A stretch of DNA of 64,000 nt from NCBI GenBank assembly GCA_002928515.1, contig PERI01000002.1:62001-126000 (forward strand), read 5' to 3'. Within the stretch, counting starts at the first letter, position 1; each line of letters opens with the position of its first letter. Source of the DNA: Hyphomicrobium sp. (lineage in GTDB: Bacteria > Pseudomonadota > Alphaproteobacteria > Rhizobiales > Hyphomicrobiaceae). The position numbers were made by a program, and so were the translations under genes. Under the pieces are notes generated by a model that saw only the letters and a program-made list of their open reading frames with translations, ran no database searches and had not been told where the DNA came from. Below are positions 10,790 through 21,066 of this stretch, piece after piece.

Positions 10790-11623
10790 TCACTTTCCCC
10801 AGATGCTTAGGTCGAGCCACCAGTTCCACCAGTCGGCCCACGGATTACCTTCAAGCCATAGCGGCCCGCTAATAATCATGCAGATGGCACTGAAGATTAC
10901 GGCTGCGAGTGCCAGGAACAATCCCAGGCGATGGATGCCGAGCGTTCCGATCGAATAACCAATTGCGTCACGGAAGAACGTGTTCTCGTGCTCTGGTGTC
11001 TTCACCACTTCTCCCTTCTTCGGGTTGGTGGCGGACAAGATGAGCGAGCCGTGCAAAGCGAGTGCGAGACACGTTGTAAAGAAGAATGTGATCGCAATCA
11101 TATGTGCTGGATTGTAGTGGAAATTTCCGTACTGATATCCTGTCGTCGATACCCAATCGAGATGACTCGAAAATCCGTACGGGAAGCCATACGACCATGA
11201 TCCCATAAGGATCGGGCGGAACACAACCAACGTCACATATGCAAGAATGGCGACGCCGAATGCGACTGGTACGTGATAACCGATACCGAGTTTGCGGCAG
11301 ATTTCTACTTCACGCAGCGCCCACGATACGAATGCGCCAATGGCACAGACCGTGACACCTTGCCAAATACCGCCTTTCAGCAGCGGCGCGACGCCAAGTC
11401 CATATTCGACTGCAGGCGGATTGATGCTTAGTCGGAATAGATTCCAAGTGGGGCCGTTGGCGACACCCCACAAAATAAGACCGACGCCGACATAGATGAA
11501 GAAAACTGTCAAAACTCCGAAGAAGCCGACGAAAAACGGCCCCACCCAGAAATCGAACAAATCTCCACCGATCAGCGTGCCACCGCGTACACGGTACTTT
11601 CTTTCAAAATTGAGCATGGCCAT
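10790..11623 (-). CDS. pufL: Photosynthetic reaction centre L subunit (start taken at [15 protein letters not shown])
   Basis: [33 protein letters not shown]... [35 protein letters not shown] track extends to 11638. Confidence 0.98.
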   Translation of the reverse strand: MAMLNFERKYRVRGGTLIGGDLFDFWVGPFFVGFFGVLTVFFIYVGVGLILWGVANGPTWNLFRLSINPPAVEYGLGVAPLLKGGIWQGVTVCAIGAFVSWALREVEICRKLGIGYHVPVAFGVAILAYVTLVVFRPILMGSWSYGFPYGFSSHLDWVSTTGYQYGNFHYNPAHMIAITFFFTTCLALALHGSLILSATNPKKGEVVKTPEHENTFFRDAIGYSIGTLGIHRLGLFLALAAVIFSAICMIISGPLWLEGNPWADWWNWWLDLSIWGK

Positions 11624-11680
11624 GGCCGGATCCTCCACTCAGTCGGCTCTCAGCCGGCTGCCTCCTTCTGCTAGTGGTTT

Positions 11681-11721
11681 GGGAACGGAGGGAACACTCT
11701 TGCGAGGTTCCACCCGTTCCC
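11681..11721 (-). promoter_or_regulatory. Intercistronic hairpin between pufA and pufL
   Basis: GGGAACGG (11681-11688) pairs with CCGTTCCC (11714-11721), continuing imperfectly inward (GGAAC/GTTCC). Location matches the mRNA-stabilising hairpin known in Rhodobacter puf. Confidence 0.75.
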
Positions 11722-11732
11722 AGTTTCCTGAG

Positions 11733-11924
11733 TTAGACCAGCTCTTTTTTGATGAGCGGTAGTTCGATCGACGTCGTCTTCGCAGCAGCGCTTGGCCCTT
11801 CGATCCAGTTGAAGCGGCTTGTGCTCAACAGGATGAAGTGGATCAACACTGCCAGTGCGAAGAGAAATGTGAACAGTGCGATCAGCGTGCGACGCGGATC
11901 GAACAGAAGCCAAATTCTCCACAT
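11733..11924 (-). CDS. pufA: Light-harvesting 1 alpha subunit
   Basis: [43 protein letters not shown]. Confidence 0.97.
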   Translation of the reverse strand: MWRIWLLFDPRRTLIALFTFLFALAVLIHFILLSTSRFNWIEGPSAAAKTTSIELPLIKKELV

Positions 11925-11935
11925 GATAGTGCCTC

Positions 11936-12163
11936 CTATGCTTTGAACGAAGTGATGTAGCTAGCGGCGTAGTTCACCCCATCCATTAAGGATGCGTAGC
12001 CACCGGGCCCTGGAAGCCAGGGACGCCAGTTCCACACGAGGAAGTGAGCGATGAGCGCGATCACCGTGAAGATGATAAAGCTCGTCATGAACACGCCATG
12101 AAACGCTTTCGCTTCGGACTCTGTGAGACCCGAAACGGAACCGCTTCTGTTATCAGCAGCCAT
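11936..12163 (-). CDS. pufB: Light-harvesting 1 beta subunit (start at MAADNRSG)
   Basis: [43 protein letters not shown] track extends to 12253. Confidence 0.97.
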   Translation of the reverse strand: MAADNRSGSVSGLTESEAKAFHGVFMTSFIIFTVIALIAHFLVWNWRPWLPGPGGYASLMDGVNYAASYITSFKA

Positions 12164-12253
12164 GATATGACTCTCCGTGTTTGCCTTGCGGCCGTTACCG
12201 CACATCTCCCGCGCGGCAGGGACAACCATGACGAACGCCGTCACGGACGACAT

Positions 12254-12272
12254 CCTTCCGGACCCCGGAAGG
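12254..12272 (-). promoter_or_regulatory. Perfect 8-bp stem, 3-nt loop hairpin between pufQ and pufB
   Basis: CCTTCCGG-ACC-CCGGAAGG read from sequence. Confidence 0.6.
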
Positions 12273-12285
12273 AATTCTGTTCAGT

Positions 12286-12582
12286 TCAACCCATGAAGGC
12301 GTATGCAGCGCATGTGTTTGCTGCCTCCTTGGCTTGCTCGAATATCGATTTTCTCGGACTGCGATCTGCGCGCTTGCGCAACCAACGCATCGGCAAGATG
12401 CGTTCCACAGTGGCGGCGACTAAAAACACCGCAAATGCTGCGATAAATATCAGCCGGAATTCGATACTTTCCGTGCGCTTGAATTTTGATTGTGAGCGGC
12501 GCCGATTGTCGATTGTGAGTGCCATGGTCGTGCCCTCCGTCCTTTGGAAACTTGCGGAATCATTTGCCAAATAGGTTGTCAT
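12286..12582 (-). CDS. pufQ: PufQ-like protein
   Basis: 98 aa, one TM segment ([23 protein letters not shown]), directly between bchZ and pufB as in the canonical bchCXYZ-pufQBALM order. Confidence 0.85.
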   Translation of the reverse strand: MTTYLANDSASFQRTEGTTMALTIDNRRRSQSKFKRTESIEFRLIFIAAFAVFLVAATVERILPMRWLRKRADRSPRKSIFEQAKEAANTCAAYAFMG

Positions 12583-14027
12583 GCGGCGCGGCCCTCCTTC
12601 ATCTGGAAGGCGCGTGTAACGTGTTCGGAAGTGACGCGTTCGTCACCATCGCGACGTGCATCACGTTCAGCGGCGTCGCGTAAGCGTTTGGCCGCAGAAA
12701 TTCGAACTAGAACAGGTTCGCGCTCTAGGATGTCATCGAACACGCTCTTGGCGTCTTCATCCCATGGCAACTGCTCTTGCGGACGCGCGAGTGTCGCTTC
12801 AACTTTGTCGAGCTCGCTACCGAGCGGCAAAATGTGGAACAGCGCATCAAACAATGCGTTGCAAACTTCTTGCACGAGATATGTCGCGCCAGCGTAGCCC
12901 ATGAATGGCGTGCCCGTGTGCCGCCGAATAATTGCGCCGGGGAATGATGCTGGAATGTACATCGAGCGTCCTGCCGCTTCGGCGATATACATACGCTCAT
13001 TGTAACTACCGAATACGATCAGGGGCGGCGTTTTGCGAATAGCCTCGCGTACAGCATCGTTGTCTGGCTTTACCCCCGCACGGCGAGAAAATGCAAAGTT
13101 GCAAGGCAAGCCCATTTCAGTTTCGAGGAAATTGCGCACGCCGCGGGCATACGTTTCATTGGCGACGATAGCGAAGCTAGCCGTGCCGAAGAAATCCTGC
13201 GTCACCGAACGCCACAAATCCCACAGCGGCTTGATGGTTGTGTGCTTTTCGCGCTCAATAAATGGTTCTGGATCTAGACCGAGCAGCTCACCAAGCGAGC
13301 GTAAAAATTTAGTGGTTGAGTGTAAGCCGATAGGTGCCTGCAGGTATGGGCGTTCAAGGGCTTCGCACAACATGCGGCCGTACTCGCGATACATGCAGAC
13401 GTTGACGTCGGCATCGACAAGCTTAGGCACATCAGCGACGTGGCTGCCGAGCGGGAACACCATATTGACGTCAGCGCCAATGCCTTCGATGAGGCGGCGA
13501 ATTTCTGCCACATCGGACGGCATGTTGAACGTGCCATAGATGGGACCGATGATATTGACGCGCGGTTTCTCACCCTCTTTGCGTGCAGGTCGCGCGGGAA
13601 CTTTCTTGCGACCGTACTGCGTCCAAAGCCAGAAAATCGCCCGGTTTGCGCTCTGCCATTGATCTTCGTCGATTGTGCGCGGCAAGAAGCGCTGAATGTT
13701 GGTGCCTTCCGGCGTGACTCCGCCGCCGATCATTTCAGCAATCGATCCGGTTACCACGACGGCTGGCAAAGACGGGTCGAGCGATCTGTGCGCGCGACGC
13801 ATCGCGCCTTCTGTACCGGTCTTGCCGAGTTCTTCTTCAGACAGCCCGGTTACGACGATGGGTAACTCGTGGGGCGGGAGCGCGTCGGTGTAGTGCAAGA
13901 CCGATGTTACCGGTAAATTCTCGCAACCCACAGGACCATCGATGATGACCTGCAGGCCCTTTATCGCCGTGAAGGCGTAAACAGAACCCCAGTAACCCCC
14001 TGCGCGATCATGGTCGAGGATGAGCAT
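12579..14027 (-). CDS. bchZ: Chlorophyllide a reductase subunit Z
   Basis: [68 protein letters not shown]. Confidence 0.97.
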   Translation of the reverse strand: MLILDHDRAGGYWGSVYAFTAIKGLQVIIDGPVGCENLPVTSVLHYTDALPPHELPIVVTGLSEEELGKTGTEGAMRRAHRSLDPSLPAVVVTGSIAEMIGGGVTPEGTNIQRFLPRTIDEDQWQSANRAIFWLWTQYGRKKVPARPARKEGEKPRVNIIGPIYGTFNMPSDVAEIRRLIEGIGADVNMVFPLGSHVADVPKLVDADVNVCMYREYGRMLCEALERPYLQAPIGLHSTTKFLRSLGELLGLDPEPFIEREKHTTIKPLWDLWRSVTQDFFGTASFAIVANETYARGVRNFLETEMGLPCNFAFSRRAGVKPDNDAVREAIRKTPPLIVFGSYNERMYIAEAAGRSMYIPASFPGAIIRRHTGTPFMGYAGATYLVQEVCNALFDALFHILPLGSELDKVEATLARPQEQLPWDEDAKSVFDDILEREPVLVRISAAKRLRDAAERDARRDGDERVTSEHVTRAFQMKEGRAA

Positions 14028-15658
14028 CAGATCATCTCCTCGGCCTTGCGCTTTTTCGCCTCTTTATCGAGACGGCGCTTATATTCGATTTTGAAACCTG
14101 GATTGTCTTCGGGCTTTTTCTCCCAGACACCGGCAGAGAAGCCTTGGCCTACGCCTTCAAAGAAAGACTTCATGCCGTCGAAGCGGTGCTTGTTGGCCAA
14201 CGCGGCGTTGACAACTGTTGCCAATGAGCCTGCTCCAGCCGGGCCCATCAAAGGCCGTGCTGAAATCAAATTCGTGAAGTAAAGACCCGGGATTGCCAGC
14301 TCTTTGGCTTTTTGCACAACGGGTGTCGTACCGATGGCAAGATCGGGCTGGAATTCGTGAATAGCATCGACATCTTGTTCCAATGATGCACGGAACACGA
14401 CGCGCACGCCGCGGGCTTCAAGCCATTCGCGGTCAGCTTCCGACCATCGCGTTTTCGGGCACGCGCTGCCGACATAGTGGACAGTCGCGCCGCTTTCGAT
14501 GAGCAGGCGAGCGACGAGGAGTTCGGACCCTTCGTAGCCTGATAGCGTAATGCGACCCTTGATCGGCATTTTAGCCAGCGCCGCTTGAATAGCTGGCAGC
14601 ACTGCATTCTTGGCAGCATCAATGCGGGCTTTGGGAACGCCGCAAGCTTCGCCAATACCGTCAAGCCATGCAGCTGTGCCGTCATAACCGACTGGTGCTG
14701 AGCCAACGATGGGGCGTTTGGCTGCTTCAAACTCGCGGAACGATGCAGTGTAGAAGGGATGGATGGCCGCAACAGCCGCACAGTCTAGAGCGCTATATAG
14801 TTCGCGCCATTCGCGTGTGGGGACGACCGGACCTGCTGCCAGTCCCATCGGCTCCAACATCGCACTGATGCTCATGGGATCGGCGGGGAACATTTCGCCG
14901 ACAAGCGCGATGGTCGGCTTCGTTGCACGACCTGCACGTGGCGCAAGGACTGGGCCTTGCTCGGCTTCGCCGCGCGCGTATTTCAGCATTGCGCCAGCGA
15001 GAACATCTTTGGCTTCCGCGTGTGTTGGCACGCCAAAGCCTGGCACATCGATGCCAATGATTCGAACGCCGTTGATTTCCTTTGGTAGCAATTGCAGCGG
15101 CACGCCGGATGCTGTCGGTACGCACAAATTAATAATGACGACGGCGTCGTACAGGTCGGGGTCGGCGAGCTTATAGGTCGCGTCGCGGATGTCTTCGAAC
15201 AGCTTGCCCGTGACAAGCGTTTCAGAGTTGAAAGGCACGTATCCGACGGTGCGACGCGCGCCATAAAAATGCGACGTGAACGTCAATCCATACACGCAGC
15301 ACGCCGAGCCTGAGAGCACGGTTGCCGTGCGGCGCATGCGAAGGCCGACGCGCAGCGAACCGAATGCCGGACACATACTTTGGGGCTGATCGTGCGGGCC
15401 TTTGGGATAATCCTGCGCGTAGCGATCAAGAGTTTCGCTCTTGCCTGCTGCTTTCGCAGCTTCGAGCATTTTGTCTTTTCCCGAATGGCAGCCTAAACCA
15501 TCGGTCGCTGTCGCAGACTTGTTAATTGCAATCACGTCTTTAGCTGCTGGAACTTCAGCTACTGCATCGTTCGACACCAACACTTCGGACGCCTGATCAT
15601 AAACAACCTCTGTCGAGGTCGTCGCATGATTTTCTGATTTTGGCCCCAACTCGGTCAT
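14027..15658 (-). CDS. bchY: Chlorophyllide a reductase subunit Y (start taken at MTELGPKS)
   Basis: [82 protein letters not shown]. Confidence 0.97.
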   Translation of the reverse strand: MTELGPKSENHATTSTEVVYDQASEVLVSNDAVAEVPAAKDVIAINKSATATDGLGCHSGKDKMLEAAKAAGKSETLDRYAQDYPKGPHDQPQSMCPAFGSLRVGLRMRRTATVLSGSACCVYGLTFTSHFYGARRTVGYVPFNSETLVTGKLFEDIRDATYKLADPDLYDAVVIINLCVPTASGVPLQLLPKEINGVRIIGIDVPGFGVPTHAEAKDVLAGAMLKYARGEAEQGPVLAPRAGRATKPTIALVGEMFPADPMSISAMLEPMGLAAGPVVPTREWRELYSALDCAAVAAIHPFYTASFREFEAAKRPIVGSAPVGYDGTAAWLDGIGEACGVPKARIDAAKNAVLPAIQAALAKMPIKGRITLSGYEGSELLVARLLIESGATVHYVGSACPKTRWSEADREWLEARGVRVVFRASLEQDVDAIHEFQPDLAIGTTPVVQKAKELAIPGLYFTNLISARPLMGPAGAGSLATVVNAALANKHRFDGMKSFFEGVGQGFSAGVWEKKPEDNPGFKIEYKRRLDKEAKKRKAEEMI

Positions 15659-15683
15659 TGCGATTGCTGCGCCTTGGTAATGA

Positions 15684-16721
15684 TCAAACGGCTTCGTAAA
15701 CAACTTCGAGGGACGGCTTCTCGATGATCGTACCGCCGCACATATCTTCGAAACTCGCGGGCTCCAGCGTCACGCCGCGGCCGACAACATCGGCTTTGAA
15801 CAACGCGAGGAGGTCATCTTGAGTGAGTGGCGTGGGTCGTACGGGTGGTGCCGTGGCGACGTTTTCGGAAAGCCCCGCAAACAACGGTCCCCACTCACTC
15901 GCGTGCGTGCCGATGATTTGATAATTTGCGCTCTTGCGGCGGATATCTTCGTTGGCTGGAATGGCGGCAAGTACGGGGATGCCCGCAGCGTCGGCGAAAG
16001 CCTGCGCTTCCCCGGTGCCATCGTCCTTGTTGATAATCATGCCGGCGACGCCGACGTTGCCACCGAGCTTGCGGAAATACTCAACCGCCGAACACACGTT
16101 GTTGGCAACGTACAGTGACTGCAAATCGTTCGAGCCGACGACAATAACTTTCTGACACATGTCGCGGGCGATCGGCAGGCCGAATCCGCCGCAGACGACG
16201 TCGCCCAAGAAGTCGAGCAACACATAGTCAAAGCCCCACTCATGGAAGCCTAACTTTTCGAGCAGTTCGAAACCGTGGATGATGCCACGGCCACCGCATC
16301 CGCGACCAACTTCGGGTCCACCAAGTTCCATTGCGAAAACGCCGTCGCGCTTGAAGCACACGTCAGAAATCTTGACGTCTTCTCCGGCTAGCTTTTTCTT
16401 CGCAGATGTTTCGATAATCGTGGGCGTCGCGCGTCCGCCAAAAAGCAGTGATGTCGTATCGCTTTTGGGATCGCAACCAATCAACAGCACACGCTTGCCT
16501 TGTTGGGCCATCATGTAAGAGAGATTTGCTAGCGCAAAGCTTTTGCCGCTGCCACCCTTGCCGTAAATAGCGATGATTTGCGTTTGCTTGGTTTCAGATC
16601 CTTCTTCCGGGACGGCATCGGGTTCAATCGAAGCCTCCACGCGGAGGAAGTCTGCCATGCTTGGCTGTTTCGTACTTTTGGCCGGGGCCAAAGCGACACT
16701 GCCGCAAGAACTCATGAGCAT
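15684..16721 (-). CDS. bchX: Chlorophyllide a reductase iron protein X
   Basis: P-loop IAIYGKGGSGKSFALANLSYMMAQQGKRVLLIGCDPKSDTTSLLFGG. Start 16721 or 16715. Confidence 0.97.
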   Translation of the reverse strand: MLMSSCGSVALAPAKSTKQPSMADFLRVEASIEPDAVPEEGSETKQTQIIAIYGKGGSGKSFALANLSYMMAQQGKRVLLIGCDPKSDTTSLLFGGRATPTIIETSAKKKLAGEDVKISDVCFKRDGVFAMELGGPEVGRGCGGRGIIHGFELLEKLGFHEWGFDYVLLDFLGDVVCGGFGLPIARDMCQKVIVVGSNDLQSLYVANNVCSAVEYFRKLGGNVGVAGMIINKDDGTGEAQAFADAAGIPVLAAIPANEDIRRKSANYQIIGTHASEWGPLFAGLSENVATAPPVRPTPLTQDDLLALFKADVVGRGVTLEPASFEDMCGGTIIEKPSLEVVYEAV

Positions 16722-17665
16722 GCTCTCCAATCTAAAATCATTTTGAGGCATAGGGGGTCGTTGAAGGCTGTGCGATATGCTGAGCTGGCATCCATCGCAT
16801 CGACGCGATGTGTGATGAGCCCGTCGAGCGATAAACGCCCGGTTTCGACGAGATCGCGAACTGCGACCATGTCGGATTCACGCCATTCGGCAGCAACGCG
16901 TATGCGTGCCTCTTTCATAAAGGCTGGCGGAAAGGCAAATGTCAGCGGCTCGCTATAAAATCCAGCGAGAACGACTTCTCCGCCATGCGTGATATGCGAG
17001 ATGAGAGTATTGAGCAGACCGGCATCACCGCTTACGTCGTAAATGGATTGATAGTCGCGACGCGAATCTGCTGCGGGGTCAATCACGCGATAGCCATTGG
17101 CATCACCGGTGCGATCGGCGTTCGTTTCCCAAACCGTAGGTTCCGCACCATTTATAACCGCTATGCGTGCAATCAGCCGCCCAAGCACGCCATGTCCGAC
17201 GATGAGATCGGGTTGACGCGCACCATTGGCAGCTACGGCGTGATAAGCGGTGGCCGCTAGAGCGAACAATACGCCTTGTTCGCCGATGGCATTATCGAAG
17301 CGCCAAGCGCGCTGACTTGGCACCACGAGGCGAGAGGCTGCCCCGCCAAAAAGTCCTTTGACGTCGCCGAAGCATTTTGCACCAGGCACGAATACGCGGT
17401 CACCAACCGACACTTTTGCATTCAAGCCGGCGTCACTGACACGCCCAACCGACTCGTAGCCCGGCACGAGCGGATAGCCCATGCCTGGGAACATCGGCAT
17501 CCGGCCAGACCACAACAACCGCTCCGTGCCTGTGCTGATGCCGCTCCATTCAATATCGACGACGACATCCTCGTCACCGACATCTGGCAGCGTCATTTGG
17601 CTCAGCACGAGATGCTCTGGCTTTTCCAGAACCACCGCAGTTGTACTTAGACGTGGGCGTGCCAT
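16712..17665 (-). CDS. bchC: Bacteriochlorophyllide a dehydrogenase
   Basis: VVLEKPEHLVLSQMTLPDVGDEDVVVDIEWSGISTGTERLLWSGRMPMFPGMGYPLVPGYESVGRV; upstream of bchX. Confidence 0.96.
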   Translation of the reverse strand: MARPRLSTTAVVLEKPEHLVLSQMTLPDVGDEDVVVDIEWSGISTGTERLLWSGRMPMFPGMGYPLVPGYESVGRVSDAGLNAKVSVGDRVFVPGAKCFGDVKGLFGGAASRLVVPSQRAWRFDNAIGEQGVLFALAATAYHAVAANGARQPDLIVGHGVLGRLIARIAVINGAEPTVWETNADRTGDANGYRVIDPAADSRRDYQSIYDVSGDAGLLNTLISHITHGGEVVLAGFYSEPLTFAFPPAFMKEARIRVAAEWRESDMVAVRDLVETGRLSLDGLITHRVDAMDASSAYRTAFNDPLCLKMILDWRACS

Positions 17666-17735
17666 GTCAAATCTTTCGGCTACTTCCCCGAGGCAGACCG
17701 CCCCATATGTGTAACTGTAAGCTGACGCACCATGA

Positions 17736-17753
17736 TGTCAAGGCACGTTTACA
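17736..17753. promoter_or_regulatory. PpsR/CrtJ-type operator TGT-N12-ACA upstream of bchC
   Basis: TGTCAAGGCACGTTTACA. Confidence 0.7.
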
Positions 17754-17757
17754 TATT

Positions 17758-18933
17758 TCATGAAACTTCGGTGACGATCAAACTTGTTTGCAAGGGCATG
17801 CGCGTTCTGATTTCGCGCGCAGACGTAAAGCCTTCGCGTTGCAGCATGGATATGATTTCTGAAGCTGAACGCGGGCGTCCACTGCCCATCGCCATGAGAT
17901 AGAAGCCGAAATAGGCGTCGCCGACGGTTTCTGCGCGACGCGACCCTGACATTGGTTCGGCGACTATTAGCTTTCCGCCTGGACGCAAAGCGCGCCGCAC
18001 TTGAGAAAATAATTTTCGAACGGGCTCGTCGTCATGGTCGTGGATAATGCGAACCAGCGAAATGAGATCGGCACCTTCGGGCAGCGGATCGCAAAAAAAG
18101 TTACCGCCGTGAGCGGTGGCGCGTTGTGATATTCCCGCGCTTGCAAACTTCTGTCGGGCGCACTCTGCAACGGCAGGCAAATCAAAAACTTTAAGTTCAA
18201 TACTTGGAATTTTTGCTGCAACGGCACGGACAAATGTTCCATCTCCGCCACCGACATCCATCAAACAGCGATGCTGTGCGATTGGATAAGTCGCCAATAT
18301 TTCTTCAGCAATCAGCGTTTGCGATGCCGCCATCAGCGCGGTGTACTCGGAGATGCGCGCGTCTGCTAAGTCAGTTGCTGATGTGGATGTGGCGTATGCC
18401 CAGTAACTGGACAGCGCTGCATCTTTACGTTCACCCCGCAACAATGCCACCGGATCTGATAAATCGGCATAGAGCATCGCGTGATGCTCGATCATTTTCA
18501 GAATTCCAGGATTGCCCGCAATCACGGCACCGTGGGGGCCAAGACCGTAGCGATCTGCACCAAACCGCTCGACAAGCTTTAAAGCAGCAGCCGCATCAAG
18601 CAGTCGGCGCGTCGGTTCAGGAGCGAGATTCAGTGCACTAGAAATTTGGGATAAATTCCGCGCTCCACCGCTCAAGAGCTGGAAGAGTTGCAACTTCACA
18701 CACGCGTATAATATTTGCGAATAAACGAAGCCTGCGCATAAATCGAAAACTTCGCGGGCACGACGCTGCGCCACGGGGCGCGTCAAGGGCAAAGCCGATG
18801 CCCATCTTTGAAAAGTTAAACTGCCTAAAAGGGCGTTGCGCGTTGCAGATGTCTTCTCACGAATTTTGTTCACAATTGGCGATTCTAAAACGCGTGCGAA
18901 ACCGCGAGGGTCACCCATAGATCCCTCGGACAT
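17758..18933 (-). CDS. crtF: Demethylspheroidene / hydroxyneurosporene O-methyltransferase (start at MSEGSMGD, TGATG overlap with crtE)
   Basis: SAM methyltransferase C-terminal block HRCLMDVGGGDGTFVRAVAAKIPSIELKVFDLPAV; SLVRIIHDHDDEPVRKLFSQVRRALRPGGKLIVAEP; PGC context. Confidence 0.93.
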   Translation of the reverse strand: MSEGSMGDPRGFARVLESPIVNKIREKTSATRNALLGSLTFQRWASALPLTRPVAQRRAREVFDLCAGFVYSQILYACVKLQLFQLLSGGARNLSQISSALNLAPEPTRRLLDAAAALKLVERFGADRYGLGPHGAVIAGNPGILKMIEHHAMLYADLSDPVALLRGERKDAALSSYWAYATSTSATDLADARISEYTALMAASQTLIAEEILATYPIAQHRCLMDVGGGDGTFVRAVAAKIPSIELKVFDLPAVAECARQKFASAGISQRATAHGGNFFCDPLPEGADLISLVRIIHDHDDEPVRKLFSQVRRALRPGGKLIVAEPMSGSRRAETVGDAYFGFYLMAMGSGRPRSASEIISMLQREGFTSAREIRTRMPLQTSLIVTEVS

Positions 18934-19802
18934 CAGGCTGCGCGCTGCGCGATGCCCTTTGGCACGAACGCTTTCGAGGCCGCTATGATGATGCCGCGTA
19001 ATTCTTGTGCCCCGGGGCATTGGGGAATCGATTGGACGGCTTCTGACAATAGTAATTGCAAGCGATCTACGGCGCCGCCGAAGCCGAGCTCAGCCGTCGC
19101 ACTTGGTCGATTGTGAATTGCATCCTGCCCTGATGGCTTGCCGATATCTTCAGCGTTCGACATCAAATCATGGATATCGTCGGCGACTTGATAGGCCTCG
19201 CCTAACCGCTCTCCAAGAAGTCTCCAACGATCAGGATCGGCGCCCGCTGCTAAAGCACCAGATATTGTGGCTGCCGCAAAGAGCGATCCCGTCTTGGCTT
19301 TATGATAGTTTGAGAGATGGATATTCGGCTCTGATTCCCAAGCTTGGCCTGCGATAATACCAGTCGGCGCGCCTGTTGAGCGCGCTATCGTCATGACCAA
19401 TCCCGGCAAACGCTGCGGGACAAGTGCTGCGCCGCGAGCCAATGTCTCAAACGCCATTACAATCAACGCATCGCCGACGAGCACCGCTTGCGCTTCGCCG
19501 AAAGCTTTGTGCACAGAAGGCTTGCCTCGACGCAGTTCGGCATCGTCAAAGCACGGCAAATCATCATGAACGAGCGACGCGCAATGCAAGATTTCTATGG
19601 CCGAAGCAGCAGCATCTGTCAGTGCTGGGTGATCGTCTCCGCAAGCGGCAGCCACCGCCAAACAGAGCCGCGGTCGAATGCGGGCACCGCCAGGTTGGAC
19701 GGCATACCGGATCGCCGCGGCAAGTTTGGGAGGACATTCTGGGACCTCCGCTCGCTCAAGAGCCGCATCAAGGGCCTTCTCAATTCGCGTTGTGGCGTCC
19801 AT
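18933..19802 (-). CDS. crtE: Geranylgeranyl diphosphate synthase (start could be 19802 or 19856)
   Basis: LVHDDLPCFDDAELRRGKPSVHKAFGEAQAVLVGDAL and YQVADDIHDLMSNAEDIGKPSGQD polyprenyl synthase motifs. Confidence 0.96.
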   Translation of the reverse strand: MDATTRIEKALDAALERAEVPECPPKLAAAIRYAVQPGGARIRPRLCLAVAAACGDDHPALTDAAASAIEILHCASLVHDDLPCFDDAELRRGKPSVHKAFGEAQAVLVGDALIVMAFETLARGAALVPQRLPGLVMTIARSTGAPTGIIAGQAWESEPNIHLSNYHKAKTGSLFAAATISGALAAGADPDRWRLLGERLGEAYQVADDIHDLMSNAEDIGKPSGQDAIHNRPSATAELGFGGAVDRLQLLLSEAVQSIPQCPGAQELRGIIIAASKAFVPKGIAQRAA

Positions 19803-19847
19803 GAGGGCCTCTCGCGCGCGGAGCTGTAAATTTGGTTGGTCGTCAAA

Positions 19848-19871
19848 TAGTGTCATTTAATATAGACACTA
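19848..19871. promoter_or_regulatory. PpsR/CrtJ-type operator between crtE and crtC
   Basis: TAGTGTC-ATTTAATATA-GACACTA: perfect 7-bp inverted repeat containing TGT-N12-ACA (19851-19868). Confidence 0.8.
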
Positions 19872-19927
19872 CTCTCTGACACACGCAATGCCAAATTGGC
19901 ATCATCTGCAAGAAGGTTAGCGATACG

Positions 19928-20878
19928 ATGCAAAGTGATGGCGGCCCCGATTTTTCCCAGGCGGTCGCGAATAATGGATATGCATGGTGGTATGTCGATG
20001 CGATCAGCGACGACGGCCACCATGGCCTCACCGTTATCGCCTTCATAGGAAGTGTCTTTTCACCTTATTACGCGCGTGCGCGCAGCCGGGGCTTGGGAGA
20101 TCCAGCCAACCACTGCGCGATCAACGTCGCGCTGTATGGCAAAGGGGGCAAACGCTGGGCTTTAACCGAGCGTGGACGAGGCGCCCTTACGCGCTCTAAC
20201 AATGAATTTTCTGTTGGCCCGAGCCGGATGTTTTGGGAGGGCGGCGATCTCGTTATCGATGTCGATGAGATTACGGTGCCCATCCCCTCACGCTTGAGAG
20301 GCAAGATTAGGCTCAGTCCTTCGGCCACCACACGCCGCTCATTTCAATTATCTCGAGACGGTCAGCATTATTGGCGTCCGATTGCGCCTTTCTCTCGTGT
20401 TCACCTCGATTTTCAAAAACCTGGCCTATCATGGTCTGGACCGGGATATTTTGATTGGAATACAGGTGAAACGCCTTTGGAGGACACGTTTTCGGGCTGG
20501 GACTGGGCACGTGCAAGTTCAGACAACGGCACGACGATTTTCTATGACGGTTTGCGTCGGCGTGACGGGGCGTTTTCATTGGCGACGGCCATCAGCAAAG
20601 ACGGCACGGCGTCAGATATTGAATCACCGCCACCCAGAGCGCCATTGCCGACGACATCCATCTGGCGCATTCCACGCGAAACACGCTCTGATGCCGGAGT
20701 TTTGCCGCGCGTCATCGAGACGTGTGAAGATACACCATTCTATGCGCGTTCGATGATTGAAACACGAATTGGTGGCAAAGCCATGCGTGCCATGCACGAG
20801 AGTTTGTCGCTTGACCGTTTCGATAAGCGATGGGTGCAAACTTTGCTGCACTTCCGGATGCCGCGCATCGCAGGCTAG
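19928..20878 (+). CDS. crtC: Hydroxyneurosporene synthase (carotenoid 1,2-hydratase)
   Basis: GGPDFSQAVANNGYAWWYVDAISDDGHHGLTVIAFIGSVFSPYYARARSRG...NHCAINVALYGKGGKRWALTERG. Confidence 0.96.
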   Translation: MQSDGGPDFSQAVANNGYAWWYVDAISDDGHHGLTVIAFIGSVFSPYYARARSRGLGDPANHCAINVALYGKGGKRWALTERGRGALTRSNNEFSVGPSRMFWEGGDLVIDVDEITVPIPSRLRGKIRLSPSATTRRSFQLSRDGQHYWRPIAPFSRVHLDFQKPGLSWSGPGYFDWNTGETPLEDTFSGWDWARASSDNGTTIFYDGLRRRDGAFSLATAISKDGTASDIESPPPRAPLPTTSIWRIPRETRSDAGVLPRVIETCEDTPFYARSMIETRIGGKAMRAMHESLSLDRFDKRWVQTLLHFRMPRIAG

Positions 20879-21054
20879 CTATGATCGATGTTCGTTTTGT
20901 TGTCAGGCTGCGCGCGTGGCGTTTCGAGTGAGTTGGTGTTTTCTGATTCAGGCGGCTTATCGAAGCGCTTGCAATACCATTCTAGAATGAGCCAGCCGAT
21001 TGCAAATGCAATCACCATAAAAAATTCAAAAAATGCCAGCGGCCAGGCAGACAT
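20875..21054 (-). CDS. 59-aa predicted single-TM protein, not in the supplied ORF track
   Basis: Manual translation: MSAWPLAFFEFFMVIAFAIGWLILEWYCKRFDKPPESENTNSLETPRAQPDNKTNIDHS*. AGGA about 10 nt before the ATG; stop interleaves with the crtC stop in CTAG. Confidence 0.65.
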   Translation of the reverse strand: MSAWPLAFFEFFMVIAFAIGWLILEWYCKRFDKPPESENTNSLETPRAQPDNKTNIDHS

Positions 21055-21066
21055 GCGCGCGCGTTC

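Noticed and set aside
12254-12272. pufQ-pufB hairpin as an intrinsic terminator
   Set aside because: No U-tract follows on the minus strand, and pufBA lies directly downstream, so processing or stability is more likely.
13033-13539. 168-aa plus-strand ORF antisense to bchZ
   Set aside because: Shadow ORF over a strongly supported gene.
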